22,463 bases of DNA from Puniceicoccales bacterium (GCA_031267435.1 JAIRZB010000068.1:1-22463), one strand, 5' to 3'. Shown: positions 7,741 through 18,123, numbered from the stretch's first letter. Translations and numbers: made by a program. The notes: generated by a model not told the origin, from the sequence alone.

Positions 7741-7837
7741 GACTAGGCAATCTACGGCACACCCGATTCCTGACGACCGTTGCTTCCTTCCAGACCTGGC
7801 GGAGTTAGTCGGCTCTAAAGTTGCATAGTACCCAGTC
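7741..7837 (-). ncRNA. ffs: Signal recognition particle RNA (4.5S type)
   Basis: The minus strand carries the near-invariant SRP domain IV core CCAGGTCTGGAAGGAAGCAA (7775-7794 region). The flanks fold back on each other: the 5' end GACTGGGTA pairs with the 3' end TGCCTAGTC. The resulting RNA is about 97 nt, a small bacterial form without an Alu domain. It binds Ffh and directs co-translational membrane targeting. A T-rich stretch directly follows the closing stem and probably ends transcription. A promoter with perfect TTGACA lies at the right distance upstream. Confidence 0.93.
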
Positions 7838-7845
7838 CAATGAAC

Positions 7846-7872
7846 ATTCTAAATTCTTACATGAGCTGTCAA
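7846..7872 (-). promoter_or_regulatory. Promoter of the SRP RNA gene
   Basis: On the minus strand, TTGACA (7867-7872), a 15-nt spacer and TAGAAT (7846-7851). The first base of the folded SRP RNA lies 9 nt beyond the -10, as expected for the transcription start. Confidence 0.55.
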
Positions 7873-7904
7873 CTCAAAATAAATTTTGCTTTTTCGGATC
7901 GATT

Positions 7905-8492
7905 TTAATGGGAGTTAGGGTTTATGAGCGAGTTAATTTTTTCTAAAATCTTGTCATCCGGTAAGCCCAAAGCTTCTCCCAATTCTTTTAGTAAAACAAT
8001 GAGCTCAGATTGATAAAGGCTCAGTGCAGAGCTTTCTGGCCCGATTTGGAGTAAGTAAACTTCGAGTATTCCGTGATTACTTTCCCGAGTGGCTTTTGCT
8101 TTGACAAAATCTTCTTTGGTAATTACAAGATGTTGAGTGACATCCTGATCGTTGAATTGTCCCGTCAGTGTTTTTATAACACAATTCTTTGTGTTTGTAT
8201 CGTGAAAGTAAGTAGACTGACCAGCAAAATTAACACCATTGCAATTTGGGGTGTGCTTTCCATCGATTGGACGGCGAGGGCGCTCAATATGCGCTAATTG
8301 GCAGTATCTATCAAGATCTTCCTGTGTCAAAGGGTTGTTCTCGGAATCCCATAACTTTTTCCTAATGTCTGAGGTTGACGTTTTTTTGTCTTCCTGTGTC
8401 AAAGGCCTCTCTTTACTTGAAGGCGAACTTGCATACGCACCGCATGCACTAATTAACGTAATAAATATTGATAATAATTTCATATTTTTCAT
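7905..8492 (-). CDS. Small secreted protein of unknown function
   Basis: I do not recognise the family. From the ATG at 8492 it begins MKNMKLLSIFITLISACGAYA, a clear Sec signal peptide with probable cleavage after AYA, giving a mature protein of about 170 residues. The frame is open further up to a TTG at 8537, but that would put 15 residues before the signal peptide. The 8492 start is preferred also because a TATAAG element lies just 6 nt before it. The mature N-terminus contains two copies of PLTQED, encoded by a 17-bp exact DNA repeat. Three Cys (in RYCQLAH, PNCNGV and KNCVIK of the mature chain) could form disulfides. The C-terminal third is probably helical (ELIVLLKELGEALGLPDDKILEKI). 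It is divergent from valS and convergent with nothing; its neighbour downstream is the SRP RNA. Confidence 0.75.
   Translation of the reverse strand: MKNMKLLSIFITLISACGAYASSPSSKERPLTQEDKKTSTSDIRKKLWDSENNPLTQEDLDRYCQLAHIERPRRPIDGKHTPNCNGVNFAGQSTYFHDTNTKNCVIKTLTGQFNDQDVTQHLVITKEDFVKAKATRESNHGILEVYLLQIGPESSALSLYQSELIVLLKELGEALGLPDDKILEKINSLINPNSH
8317..8405 (-). repeat. 17-bp direct repeat inside the secreted-protein gene
   Basis: The plus-strand sequence TCTTCCTGTGTCAAAGG occurs exactly at 8317-8333 and 8389-8405, 72 bp apart and in frame, encoding PLTQED twice. It points to a recent short duplication. Confidence 0.8.
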
Positions 8493-8498
8493 ATAACG

Positions 8499-8504
8499 CT
8501 TATA
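8499..8504 (-). promoter_or_regulatory. -10 element 6 nt before the secreted-protein ATG
   Basis: TATAAG on the minus strand, 6 nt from the ATG at 8492. The -35 is weak (TGGCAA at 17 nt). It implies a leaderless or nearly leaderless mRNA. Confidence 0.35.
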
Positions 8505-8648
8505 TTTGTCACAAAAATATTTTGCCATGTCAAGCAATTTTTGAAGAAAAATTTTTTATAAAGCAGATGATCAATTTTCTGCCTGAGGTATTTCTTTTAT
8601 ACTTTTAATTTCCTAATTTTCAATTATCAAGTATCAGATTTTTTAAAT

Positions 8649-11357
<2,709 letters not shown>

Positions 11358-11605
11358 ATAAAATAAAATATTGGCAGATTCTGTGGAAATTTTGATAAAT
11401 ATTTCGATTTTGTTTGCGCTTTCCTAGGTCGCCATTTTTAAAATCGTCAAATAATTTTTTAAATTCATAAAAAATACTTAGCAAAGCAATGGGGATTAAA
11501 ATGTAAATGGTAGCTAGAACTACAATTTCAATTTCTTTTTATTCTCTAAATTCTGAGCCGAGAAGTTGCGAAATTATCGAAGCAATGAAATATATTAATC
11601 ATTCA
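11358..11605. other. Spacer with no recognisable gene
   Basis: AT-rich sequence between valS and the decayed phosphofructokinase copy. Short open frames exist on both strands but none has a recognisable motif, good start context or conserved look. No clear valS terminator is visible. Confidence 0.5.
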
Positions 11606-11835
11606 ACTGGCCGATGTCATATCGCGCGAAATTCTGGATCTTTTATATTGGATGGTTTGCCGCCTTCTATGCGTGAAAAATTAGTGAACGACACAATACG
11701 ACACAATTATAGTTATCCATAATCTGGTACAAACGTTGTACTTCGGCTTCAATGTTAACTTTCATTTCGAAATGTACACATCGTGAATATCTCGTATTTT
11801 TTGAATGAACCCGAGTTCCGGAAGAAATTTTTTTC
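11606..11835 (-). pseudogene. Decayed, internally deleted copy of the PPi-phosphofructokinase gene
   Basis: Minus-strand translation in three shifting frames gives pieces that line up with the intact pfp at 13504-14703. FLPELGFIQKIRDIHDVYIS matches FLPELGLGQGALDIHGVYIP (about residues 219-238). After a frameshift, VNIEAEVQRLYQIMDNYNCV matches LNIEAEAQRLRKVMDRYDCV (242-261). After a deletion of roughly 100 codons, NFSRIEGGKPSNIKDPEF matches NFSRIKGGKPFNVKDPEF near the C-terminus. DNA identity is also plain by eye. Stops, a frameshift and the large deletion show it is dead. Together with the intact gene it brackets the lipase gene, so the locus was probably duplicated and one copy then eroded. 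Confidence 0.88.
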
Positions 11836-11854
11836 ATAATACAATTTTTCAACC

Positions 11855-11872
11855 TACAAACATTTGTTTGTA
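11855..11872. promoter_or_regulatory. Inverted repeat overlapping the lipase promoter (possible operator)
   Basis: TACAAACA-TT-TGTTTGTA: perfect 8-bp arms with a 2-nt centre, overlapping the presumed -35 region of the lipase gene. The symmetry suggests a binding site for a dimeric regulator; the regulator is unknown. Confidence 0.5.
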
Positions 11873-11895
11873 AATAATTTTACAAAAAATATAAT
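11868..11895 (+). promoter_or_regulatory. Promoter of the lipase gene, apparently leaderless
   Basis: TTGTAA (11868-11873), a 16-nt spacer and a perfect TATAAT (11890-11895). The ATG at 11902 is 6 nt beyond the -10, exactly where transcription would begin. No Shine-Dalgarno is present. Confidence 0.5.
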
Positions 11896-11901
11896 GGTAC
11901 C

Positions 11902-13485
11902 ATGTATACACCACCATTATCATCATTGCAATCATTTGATGTAAATAGTTTGAATGGAGCAATAAAAGGCTGTAGATCGGGTAGTGAAAAAAATTGTACA
12001 TTACCTAACGGTATGGCAGTCAAGATCACTCCATCAATTCCTCGAAGAAGATTCGGATTTTTTTCGCGTTCTACTGGACTGGAGAAATCATTACATAGGT
12101 ACGTTGCTGTTGAGATGGGTGAGCAAAAATTTAAACTGAGAATCAGCGGTAGCGGTAGCAAGTATAAAGTGGGTGGCAAGGTAGGTAGCGCACAGAATCG
12201 AGAATCCTTTGGCAATGTGTTTGCGGCAATGAAAGCATGCCAGAATTCTGAAGAAAAACTTTCCCTACTCAATCTGATGATATCTCTTGACCCAAGGAGC
12301 GCAAGAGAAAAGTTGGTGGAAAATAGTGACGATTTAGGAATTTTTAAAAATCTTCTCGATTCACAGGGTAGACCCGCTATTGCACTCGGCACCCCAGATA
12401 AATTTAAGAGGTACCTGGCAAGACTGGCAAGAGAATCAGGAGCGGGGATCAATCCCGCCCAATTTCAAGGAACGATCCAATCGGTCTATGAAAACTTGAA
12501 GCTGGGCAGCCTCGGTGGCAAAGTCCACGGTGGAGAACGCAAAAGATTAGGTTTTAGTCAATCCAATTTTGCTAGAACACCAAAAGATATAGACTTTTTA
12601 CACAGAATAGCTGAAAAGACAAAGTTTTCATATAGTGGTGGGAAAATTTCAGGGACGGCTCCCAATACAACGGTTCAGCAAAACCTATTTTCCACCGAAG
12701 CTGAATTTCGTACTGCAGCGGATATAAAATTCCCCGAAGGAAGCGGCATAGCATTTGACAGGGAGAGCGGAACATTTGCAAATGCCGATAAAACAATGCA
12801 AGCTCGGTTCAGTGTTGATACGCTTAGCGGTGGAACACTGCAAACAATGTCGATTGATCAAGGGCAGGAATTGGGTTTAATTACGCCGGAAAAGGCGCAA
12901 GAATTGAAAAGCCAAGGCATCAGAGACTTTACACCGCTGTATATTGCATTTAAACCCACGACCTCAGCAAGTGACGTGGGAGCTGATGTCCGGAATATAG
13001 CTGATGGAGTTCCTCAGAACGTGAGGGATGCGGATATTTTGGCCAAAACCCTCATCGATCATCTAGTCCCCGGCGTTGTTCCCGTTTTTACGGGGCATTC
13101 CATGGGGGGAATGTTGGCGCATGCCGTAGGCGCAAAGCATAATTGTGCTTCCATCGGATTTAATCCCCTCGGATTGGGAGAAGGTGTCCGTGAGTTTATA
13201 GACGAAGGAGGTGGAAATAGATGCGAACAGGCGAACGATGTTACCCATGCGGAATGCCATCCTTCTTTCGCGATGCGAGGCGATTGGGTTTCCGATGGAA
13301 AGGGATCCAAAGTAGCCCGTCTTTTTGTTAAAAAACCCTACATCGGTCAGCGGTATATGCTGGAAAATAGAAGTGGAGAGACGAGTATGAGAGAGGCACA
13401 TGTTGCGTTCGTGGAAAATCTTGAAGCGATATCCAAATTGGAGAAAGACAAATTAGCGCAAAGTAACCCGGCGCAAAGCAGTTAA
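11902..13485 (+). CDS. Lipase-fold (class 3-like) alpha/beta hydrolase, candidate effector
   Basis: 527 residues without signal peptide or membrane helix. The C-terminal third has an alpha/beta-hydrolase lipase core: FTGHSMGGMLAHAVG contains the nucleophile elbow (Ser400), followed by SIGFNPLGLG, a typical strand after the elbow. Asp461 in RGDWVSD and His500 in REAHVAFVENL sit where class 3 lipases carry the other triad residues. Likely substrates are acyl esters such as phospholipids; this is inferred from family. The first half is different: residues about 76-153 resemble the helical module of the WASP-like protein (compare PRSAREKLVENSDDLGIF with its PPQAREALIQSDRMVAFL). The shared module with no Sec signal suggests export by a specialised system. 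It is convergent with pfp, with only 18 nt between the stops, and bracketed by the pfp pseudogene. Confidence 0.8.
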   Translation: MYTPPLSSLQSFDVNSLNGAIKGCRSGSEKNCTLPNGMAVKITPSIPRRRFGFFSRSTGLEKSLHRYVAVEMGEQKFKLRISGSGSKYKVGGKVGSAQNRESFGNVFAAMKACQNSEEKLSLLNLMISLDPRSAREKLVENSDDLGIFKNLLDSQGRPAIALGTPDKFKRYLARLARESGAGINPAQFQGTIQSVYENLKLGSLGGKVHGGERKRLGFSQSNFARTPKDIDFLHRIAEKTKFSYSGGKISGTAPNTTVQQNLFSTEAEFRTAADIKFPEGSGIAFDRESGTFANADKTMQARFSVDTLSGGTLQTMSIDQGQELGLITPEKAQELKSQGIRDFTPLYIAFKPTTSASDVGADVRNIADGVPQNVRDADILAKTLIDHLVPGVVPVFTGHSMGGMLAHAVGAKHNCASIGFNPLGLGEGVREFIDEGGGNRCEQANDVTHAECHPSFAMRGDWVSDGKGSKVARLFVKKPYIGQRYMLENRSGETSMREAHVAFVENLEAISKLEKDKLAQSNPAQSS

Positions 13486-13503
13486 TTGATGAAGGATGGA
13501 CGT

Positions 13504-14703
13504 TTATATTTGTCCGATGGCGCGTAGCAGGGCGAGAAATTCCGGATCCTTTACATTGAACGGTTTACCGCCTTTTATGCGCGAAAAATTGATGCATGAC
13601 AGTTTGTTATCATTTTCTTCATCGTAACCAATCACGCCGGATTTTCCTTCTCCGGTACATTTGACCGCTAACGCTGCCGATTCGCGAATCATTTTTAAAT
13701 CGGTTTCATTTGCCTTCGCGGAGCGTGCGAAATAGCCACTTTTTTGAACGAGTTTCTTTTCAACGCCGATTTTATCCGCAAATTCACTCGCAAACCACTG
13801 ACCGGGATTAATGGTGTCAAGCTTAATATGCCCAAATGCATCGCGTGCGACTTCCTTCCCCTGTTCCTCCATTTCCTTGACAATGCTTCCCACTCCAGCT
13901 CCTTCACTTACGAATAAATTTACGCAATCATATCGATCCATGACCTTGCGCAAACGTTGCGCTTCCGCTTCAATGTTGAGTTCTACTTCGGGAATATATA
14001 CGCCGTGGATATCGAGTGCTCCCTGACCTAGTCCAAGTTCCGGTAAGAAAAGCTTTTCTCCTAGCCGACGGCGATACTCCAATGCCGTGGCAACGGTTAG
14101 CCAACCGCAATTGCGTCCCATGATTTCGTGAACGAGAAGCATGCGCGGATTCGCAGTCGATTCGGCAATAATATTTTCGAAAAATCGTGCCCCTTCGCAG
14201 GCTGCGGTGATAGCACCTAGGCTTTGTGAAATAGGGTACATGTCATTGTCCACCGTCTTGGGTAACCCGATGACACTTAGTTTATAATCATTTTGTTCTA
14301 AAAATTTAGCAAGATCGGCTGCGGCCGTATTTGTATCGTCGCCGCCGATGGTATGCAATACTTGAATGCCGTCACGCATTAGCTGTTCCGCGGCAACTTC
14401 CTGTGGATTAGCATCTTCCGTAACATATCCTCGGCGAATACAATCGCGCACATTGGTCAATTTCACGCGACTATTACCGATTGGACTCCCTCCATAGTCA
14501 AAAAAAGCAGCAATATTTTGCCGCGTTTCACCGGTAATGACTACCCTGTCACCGATCAGAAGGCCTTTATACCCACTGCGGTAGCAAACAATTTCCGTCC
14601 TAGGAAAGATTTTAGTATAGGCTTCTATGAGGGCACCGATTGCGGCGGATAGGCAAGGGGCCAAACCTCCAGCGGTCAAGATTCCAACTCTTTTTATCTT
14701 CAT
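13504..14703 (-). CDS. pfp: Pyrophosphate-dependent 6-phosphofructokinase
   Basis: Interconverts fructose-6-phosphate and fructose-1,6-bisphosphate with PPi/Pi, a reversible glycolytic step in the cytoplasm. At 399 residues it is a normal short PPi-PFK. The donor specificity shows in GGDD (120-123), where ATP enzymes have GGDG, and in PKTVDND (148-154) with Lys149 in place of the Gly of ATP enzymes; the catalytic Asp is 152. MGRNCGW (195-201) and the SEGAG segment (266-270) are also family motifs. A perfect TATAAT lies 8 nt upstream of the ATG, so the message is probably leaderless. A decayed partial copy lies at 11606-11835. Confidence 0.95.
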   Translation of the reverse strand: MKIKRVGILTAGGLAPCLSAAIGALIEAYTKIFPRTEIVCYRSGYKGLLIGDRVVITGETRQNIAAFFDYGGSPIGNSRVKLTNVRDCIRRGYVTEDANPQEVAAEQLMRDGIQVLHTIGGDDTNTAAADLAKFLEQNDYKLSVIGLPKTVDNDMYPISQSLGAITAACEGARFFENIIAESTANPRMLLVHEIMGRNCGWLTVATALEYRRRLGEKLFLPELGLGQGALDIHGVYIPEVELNIEAEAQRLRKVMDRYDCVNLFVSEGAGVGSIVKEMEEQGKEVARDAFGHIKLDTINPGQWFASEFADKIGVEKKLVQKSGYFARSAKANETDLKMIRESAALAVKCTGEGKSGVIGYDEENDNKLSCINFSRIKGGKPFNVKDPEFLALLRAIGQI

Positions 14704-14711
14704 AACGATTG

Positions 14712-14717
14712 ATTATA
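14712..14717 (-). promoter_or_regulatory. -10 element 8 nt before the pfp start
   Basis: Perfect TATAAT on the minus strand with TG three bases further upstream (TGCTTATAAT), resembling an extended -10; no good -35 is seen. The start of transcription would fall at or next to the ATG at 14703. Confidence 0.4.
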
Positions 14718-14888
14718 AGCATACATCAAAAATATATACTGTAAAGATTTATTCAAGCGATTAGATTTTCTAACACCGTATTGGGGTTTTAATCTTTTTC
14801 ATTTTTCATTCACCTTGAAATATTTTCACCATGTGATACCTCGAAAATAACCTACCCATTCGGGATGGTGCCCGTTAATTTTGATTTT

Positions 14889-15905
14889 CTAATAAACATC
14901 GCGTTGGTAGCGGTTTTCTGATTTGAGTTGTGTTAAAAAGGTATCGGGGGTGATTTGGCCGTATTGGCGAATAATTTCCTTAAGTGTGGTTTCAACGTCG
15001 ACGGCCATGTGCGTCGCATCGCCACAAACATAGAAACATGCGCCACATTCAAGCCAACTCCATAGTTCTTTTCCGTGCTCATGCATGCGGTCCTGAACAT
15101 AGATTTTATGTTCCTGGTCACGGGAAAATGCAAGATCTAAATGGCTCAGGTTACCATCAAGCTGCCACTGTTCGAATTCCTTTTGATAGTAAGAATTACC
15201 GTTTCGATGTTGATCGCCAAAAAATAACCAGTTTTCACCAACATTTTTACCTTGCCTGCGTAGTACGGCGCGTTCCTGTAGAAATGCACGGAATGGTGCG
15301 ACACCCGTTCCTGGTCCCACCATGATAACATTTTTGGAACAATCTTCTGGTAATTTGAATTTTGCGTGTACGATGGCACATTCAATCGTCTCTCCGAGTG
15401 CCAATTCATTGCAAATGTAATGGGAAGCGACACCGTAACGCTTCCGCTGTCGAAAGTTTTCATAGGCCACTTCGGCGACGATTAGTTGCAATTGTTGTGG
15501 ATACATCGACTGTGCCGAGGCGATGGAATAGAGTCGGGGTTTCATTTTTTTTAGAAGCGGTAAAAGTTCTTCCACGGAAAATTTTATGCTGGGAAATAAT
15601 TCGATGATATCGAGTAGCGATGCCGTTTTAAAGGCATTTTGCTCGCCATAGTGATCAAAAATTTCGCATTCATTTTCAGTTAATTGGGTGCGGATGGCAC
15701 CTAAAAATGTTTCCGTTAGATGGGAAAGACAATACTGCTTTTGTAAGCATTCAATGATTGTTTTTCCGCCGATGGCATCATTTTCGGAAATAGCAAAATG
15801 TTGTAAAACTTTGCCTACCGTTAGGCAATTGTTTTTTGACCATAATGCTACCGAATCCCCGGGCCTAAAATCAAAAGTTTCTAGTGTAGATTCGGATAAT
15901 ACCAA
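14889..15905 (-). CDS. cysJ: CysJ-like FAD/NADPH reductase (sulfite reductase flavoprotein type), first codons out of frame
   Basis: Transfers electrons from NADPH through FAD. Motifs in order: RPGDSVALW (14-22), the FAD motif PRLYSIAS (123-130), GVASHYICNEL (158-168), NADPH-binding VGPGTGVAPFRAFLQER (196-212), FFGDQ and FSRD (228-263), YVCGDATHMAVDV (292-304) and the C-terminal RYQRDVY with stacking Tyr338. There is no FMN/flavodoxin domain, so it is a short form whose electron acceptor is unknown. The listed start is a TTG, but the normal N-terminus is visible upstream in another frame: an ATG at 15979 opens MESFPIRLVERTLLSGPHSQ, then an A7 run shifts the frame before KKVYHLVLSES. One extra A would restore an enzyme of about 364 residues. 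No cysI or other sulfate genes are adjacent. Confidence 0.85.
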   Translation of the reverse strand: MVLSESTLETFDFRPGDSVALWSKNNCLTVGKVLQHFAISENDAIGGKTIIECLQKQYCLSHLTETFLGAIRTQLTENECEIFDHYGEQNAFKTASLLDIIELFPSIKFSVEELLPLLKKMKPRLYSIASAQSMYPQQLQLIVAEVAYENFRQRKRYGVASHYICNELALGETIECAIVHAKFKLPEDCSKNVIMVGPGTGVAPFRAFLQERAVLRRQGKNVGENWLFFGDQHRNGNSYYQKEFEQWQLDGNLSHLDLAFSRDQEHKIYVQDRMHEHGKELWSWLECGACFYVCGDATHMAVDVETTLKEIIRQYGQITPDTFLTQLKSENRYQRDVY

Positions 15906-15979
15906 ATGATAGACTTTTTTTGGCTATGCGGCCCAGAAAGCAATGTTCTTTCGACTAATCGAATGGGGAACGATTCCAT
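15906..15979 (-). other. Out-of-frame 5' end of the CysJ-like gene with an A7 tract
   Basis: From ATG at 15979 the frame encodes MESFPIRLVERTLLSGPHSQ up to seven consecutive A on the coding strand (15915-15921). Beyond it, the family-typical KKVYHLVL continues only in the +1-inserted frame. This looks like a single-base deletion, transcriptional slippage site, or sequencing error at a homopolymer. Confidence 0.75.
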
Positions 15980-16130
15980 GCGTAGTATTCAACACGAGAA
16001 TTAACCGCTGGCAATAGAAGTTTTTGTGAAAATAAAAAATTAAGTTCTTCGCTCATATTCTAAAATATCGGTTTTCCGTTGTCTTTTCCAAAGACCGTGG
16101 CACAGTTGAAATGGTGTGCGCAACCCGTTC

Positions 16131-16158
16131 TTGCTAAAAAAACTTTCCGCATTATAAT
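16131..16158 (+). promoter_or_regulatory. Promoter of the pseudopilin gene, apparently leaderless
   Basis: TTGCTA (16131-16136), a 16-nt spacer and a perfect TATAAT (16153-16158). The GTG start at 16167 is 8 nt beyond the -10. No Shine-Dalgarno is present. Confidence 0.5.
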
Positions 16159-16166
16159 CGGAAGCT

Positions 16167-16880
16167 GTGAAGATTAAGGGTTTTAGGAGAGACGGTTTCT
16201 CACTCATTGAATTGCTCGTTGTCATTATGCTGATTTTTATTGTCAGCGTAGGGTTTCTAGCCATAAAGTTTCCAAATCAAGAAGAGTTATCGCAAAAAAA
16301 CCCCAAGGATGCCCTATTGGAAACACTTCGATTTGCTAAAAAATTAGCTCATCTCGGCGCAACCCATCGATATATTCATTTTCTTGATAATAACCAGTCG
16401 CTCAAATTGAGGGAATGGATCGTAGGTTCCGGCTCCACTGGAACTCTACAAAGCGCCATCACCGATGGCGATCAACAAAATGCACTGATACAATTCATCC
16501 AAATCATAACCGGAAACTCTCCCCAACATTGGAGTGATGTCATCGATGAATATACGACCAAAAAACCACTGTTTTATGTTACCGATACCAGTAATAAACT
16601 CGTCTTTGATGATAATTACCCATGCTATTCAATTATTCAAAATCTGAACGATCCTTCCCAACAAATTTCATCAAATCCAAATGTATTTGAAAAATTAAAT
16701 AATAGTGGTACCGATGGATCGAATCGTTCGGCGAGTTCTTCTTTTTTTACGGTATATGCTAGCGGCTTGTGCGATCCAGTACATTTTACGGCCAATCAAT
16801 ATTGCAAACAGGGAGAGGCTCGTACTGCTTTCGAACTTCATGTCGATTCCTTTGGTGCAATCACAGTGTCAACAAAATAA
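16167..16880 (+). CDS. Type II secretion pseudopilin / type IV pilin-like protein
   Basis: 237 residues starting at GTG. A short basic leader, MKIKGFRRDG, is followed by FSLIELLVVIMLIFIVSVGF. This is the class III (prepilin) signal: cleavage and N-methylation after Gly10, Glu at +5 of the mature chain (Glu15), and the hydrophobic helix that packs into the (pseudo)pilus and anchors it in the inner membrane. The rest is a globular periplasmic domain rich in Asn/Ser with a few Cys. It would be processed by a prepilin peptidase and assembled by a GspE/PilB ATPase like the one at 3272-4426, but it sits alone, with no other gsp or pil gene nearby. It might be a minor pseudopilin (GspH-like); that assignment is not firm. 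Confidence 0.82.
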   Translation: MKIKGFRRDGFSLIELLVVIMLIFIVSVGFLAIKFPNQEELSQKNPKDALLETLRFAKKLAHLGATHRYIHFLDNNQSLKLREWIVGSGSTGTLQSAITDGDQQNALIQFIQIITGNSPQHWSDVIDEYTTKKPLFYVTDTSNKLVFDDNYPCYSIIQNLNDPSQQISSNPNVFEKLNNSGTDGSNRSASSSFFTVYASGLCDPVHFTANQYCKQGEARTAFELHVDSFGAITVSTK

Positions 16881-16966
16881 AAGCTACAAAATTCAAAGAG
16901 TAAAAACGGGATACCCATAATTGCATGGTTATCCGATCGCACCGCTTGCCCCGAGGAGAAAATCTC

Positions 16967-18064
16967 TTATTCCGTCGGTTGATTTCTTTTATTTTGAAGC
17001 TCAATTATTTCTTCTTGGGTTAGAATTTTCATCAAGCTACCATACATGCCCGTTCCTTTTTTATTGTGATGGGTCGATGATTCAATACCGTCTGAGCCAT
17101 CTATGGATTCCATATCTTCTTTTTCATGACGCTCATAACCCGGCAATAGTTCAACAATGGTTTCCGTAACGCCTTTAAATACACCACCCACAATATCCCT
17201 GATTTTCACAACCGTGTACTTCGCTACATTTAATCCTGGTATATTGAAAATAGATTCCAAAACACCGTAAACTACAATGGATACGCCATAGCTTTGGAGA
17301 TCACGTCCCACTTTTCTAACAATTCCGTCAAGTGAGCGAGCATTATGAAAATCCCATAGCAGATCGAGCTTCATCGTTTTATGATCTCCCTTATTCGCAA
17401 TGTTATACAATTCACAGACCCCGAAAGCAATTTTTATTTTTTTTATGATAAACTGATTTTTTTCCGAATCCCCATCCGTAGCCGCTGAAGACCTATCCGT
17501 AATTTTTGATAAACGTTTCTTTTTTCTAGAAGAAACTACGGTGTCGTAGGTTACGGCGCCATCGATACCTCCTGCATTTTTTATGAATTTTGGAAGCTTA
17601 TTTTTATCCTTCGGGATAAATATTTCCGCGAATTTTACAATATTAATATCCTCATTATCGCCTTTTTCGCAAACAATTTTTTCTACATCTACCTCGGCTT
17701 CTTCGATCTCTACCTGAGATTTTATCAGCGATCTCATGTCAACCTGCATCAATAGGCTACGAATTTTTAAACATTCCCTTTGTGAAAATTGTTTTTCCGG
17801 ATTTTCAATTTCAACATCTTTAAAATGAAATGATCCTTTCCATAGCGAGCAATCCGACATCCCGATTGACATCTTAAAATCTGATTTATGCGAAGTATAA
17901 AATTGCAATGCCTTTGGGAACCAAAGGTTGAAGGATAACGTCAAACATAGTAAAACGATTAAAAAAATTACCATGAAAAATGCAAAGAAACCCGCTAGCC
18001 TTACTAGCAATTTGTATAACGTTCCTATCAACTTAAATGGAAATACTAAAATTTCATACCACAT
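16967..18064 (-). CDS. AsmA-like inner-membrane protein
   Basis: 365 residues. One strong membrane segment at about 23-46, followed by a periplasmic part. The segment just after it (SDCSLWKGSFHFKDVEIENP, then LKIRSLLMQVDMRSLIKSQVEIEEAEVDVEKI) has the beta-rich repeat pattern of the N-terminal domain of AsmA family proteins, which are thought to help move phospholipids between membranes or support outer-membrane assembly. It is short compared with E. coli AsmA (617) and lacks the usual C-terminal domain; the C-terminal 60 residues are charged and low in predicted structure. A TATAAT lies 11 nt before the ATG. It is convergent with the pseudopilin gene. Family assignment is from pattern only. 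Confidence 0.6.
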   Translation of the reverse strand: MWYEILVFPFKLIGTLYKLLVRLAGFFAFFMVIFLIVLLCLTLSFNLWFPKALQFYTSHKSDFKMSIGMSDCSLWKGSFHFKDVEIENPEKQFSQRECLKIRSLLMQVDMRSLIKSQVEIEEAEVDVEKIVCEKGDNEDINIVKFAEIFIPKDKNKLPKFIKNAGGIDGAVTYDTVVSSRKKKRLSKITDRSSAATDGDSEKNQFIIKKIKIAFGVCELYNIANKGDHKTMKLDLLWDFHNARSLDGIVRKVGRDLQSYGVSIVVYGVLESIFNIPGLNVAKYTVVKIRDIVGGVFKGVTETIVELLPGYERHEKEDMESIDGSDGIESSTHHNKKGTGMYGSLMKILTQEEIIELQNKRNQPTE

Positions 18065-18075
18065 AATATCCCACG

Positions 18076-18105
18076 ATTATAACTTACCTACTAAAATTAA
18101 TACAA
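18076..18105 (-). promoter_or_regulatory. Promoter of the AsmA-like gene
   Basis: On the minus strand TTGTAT (18100-18105), an 18-nt spacer and a perfect TATAAT (18076-18081), with only 11 nt to the ATG at 18064. Confidence 0.45.
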
Positions 18106-18123
18106 CAGCCTAAATTTCATCAA

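Noticed and set aside
11507..11722. 71-codon plus-strand frame downstream of valS
   Set aside because: Its second half is the antisense of the decayed pfp copy; no ribosome-binding site or motif supports it as a gene.
14850..14880. ACCCATTCGGGATGGT hairpin downstream of the CysJ-like gene
   Set aside because: Short imperfect stem without a T run.
16099..16120. TGGCAC resembling the -24 half of a sigma-54 promoter upstream of the pseudopilin
   Set aside because: The required -12 GC element is not at the right spacing, and a good sigma-70 type promoter lies closer to the gene.
16040..16264. 74-codon minus-strand frame before and inside the pseudopilin gene
   Set aside because: Antisense of the pseudopilin start and its promoter; no motif of its own.
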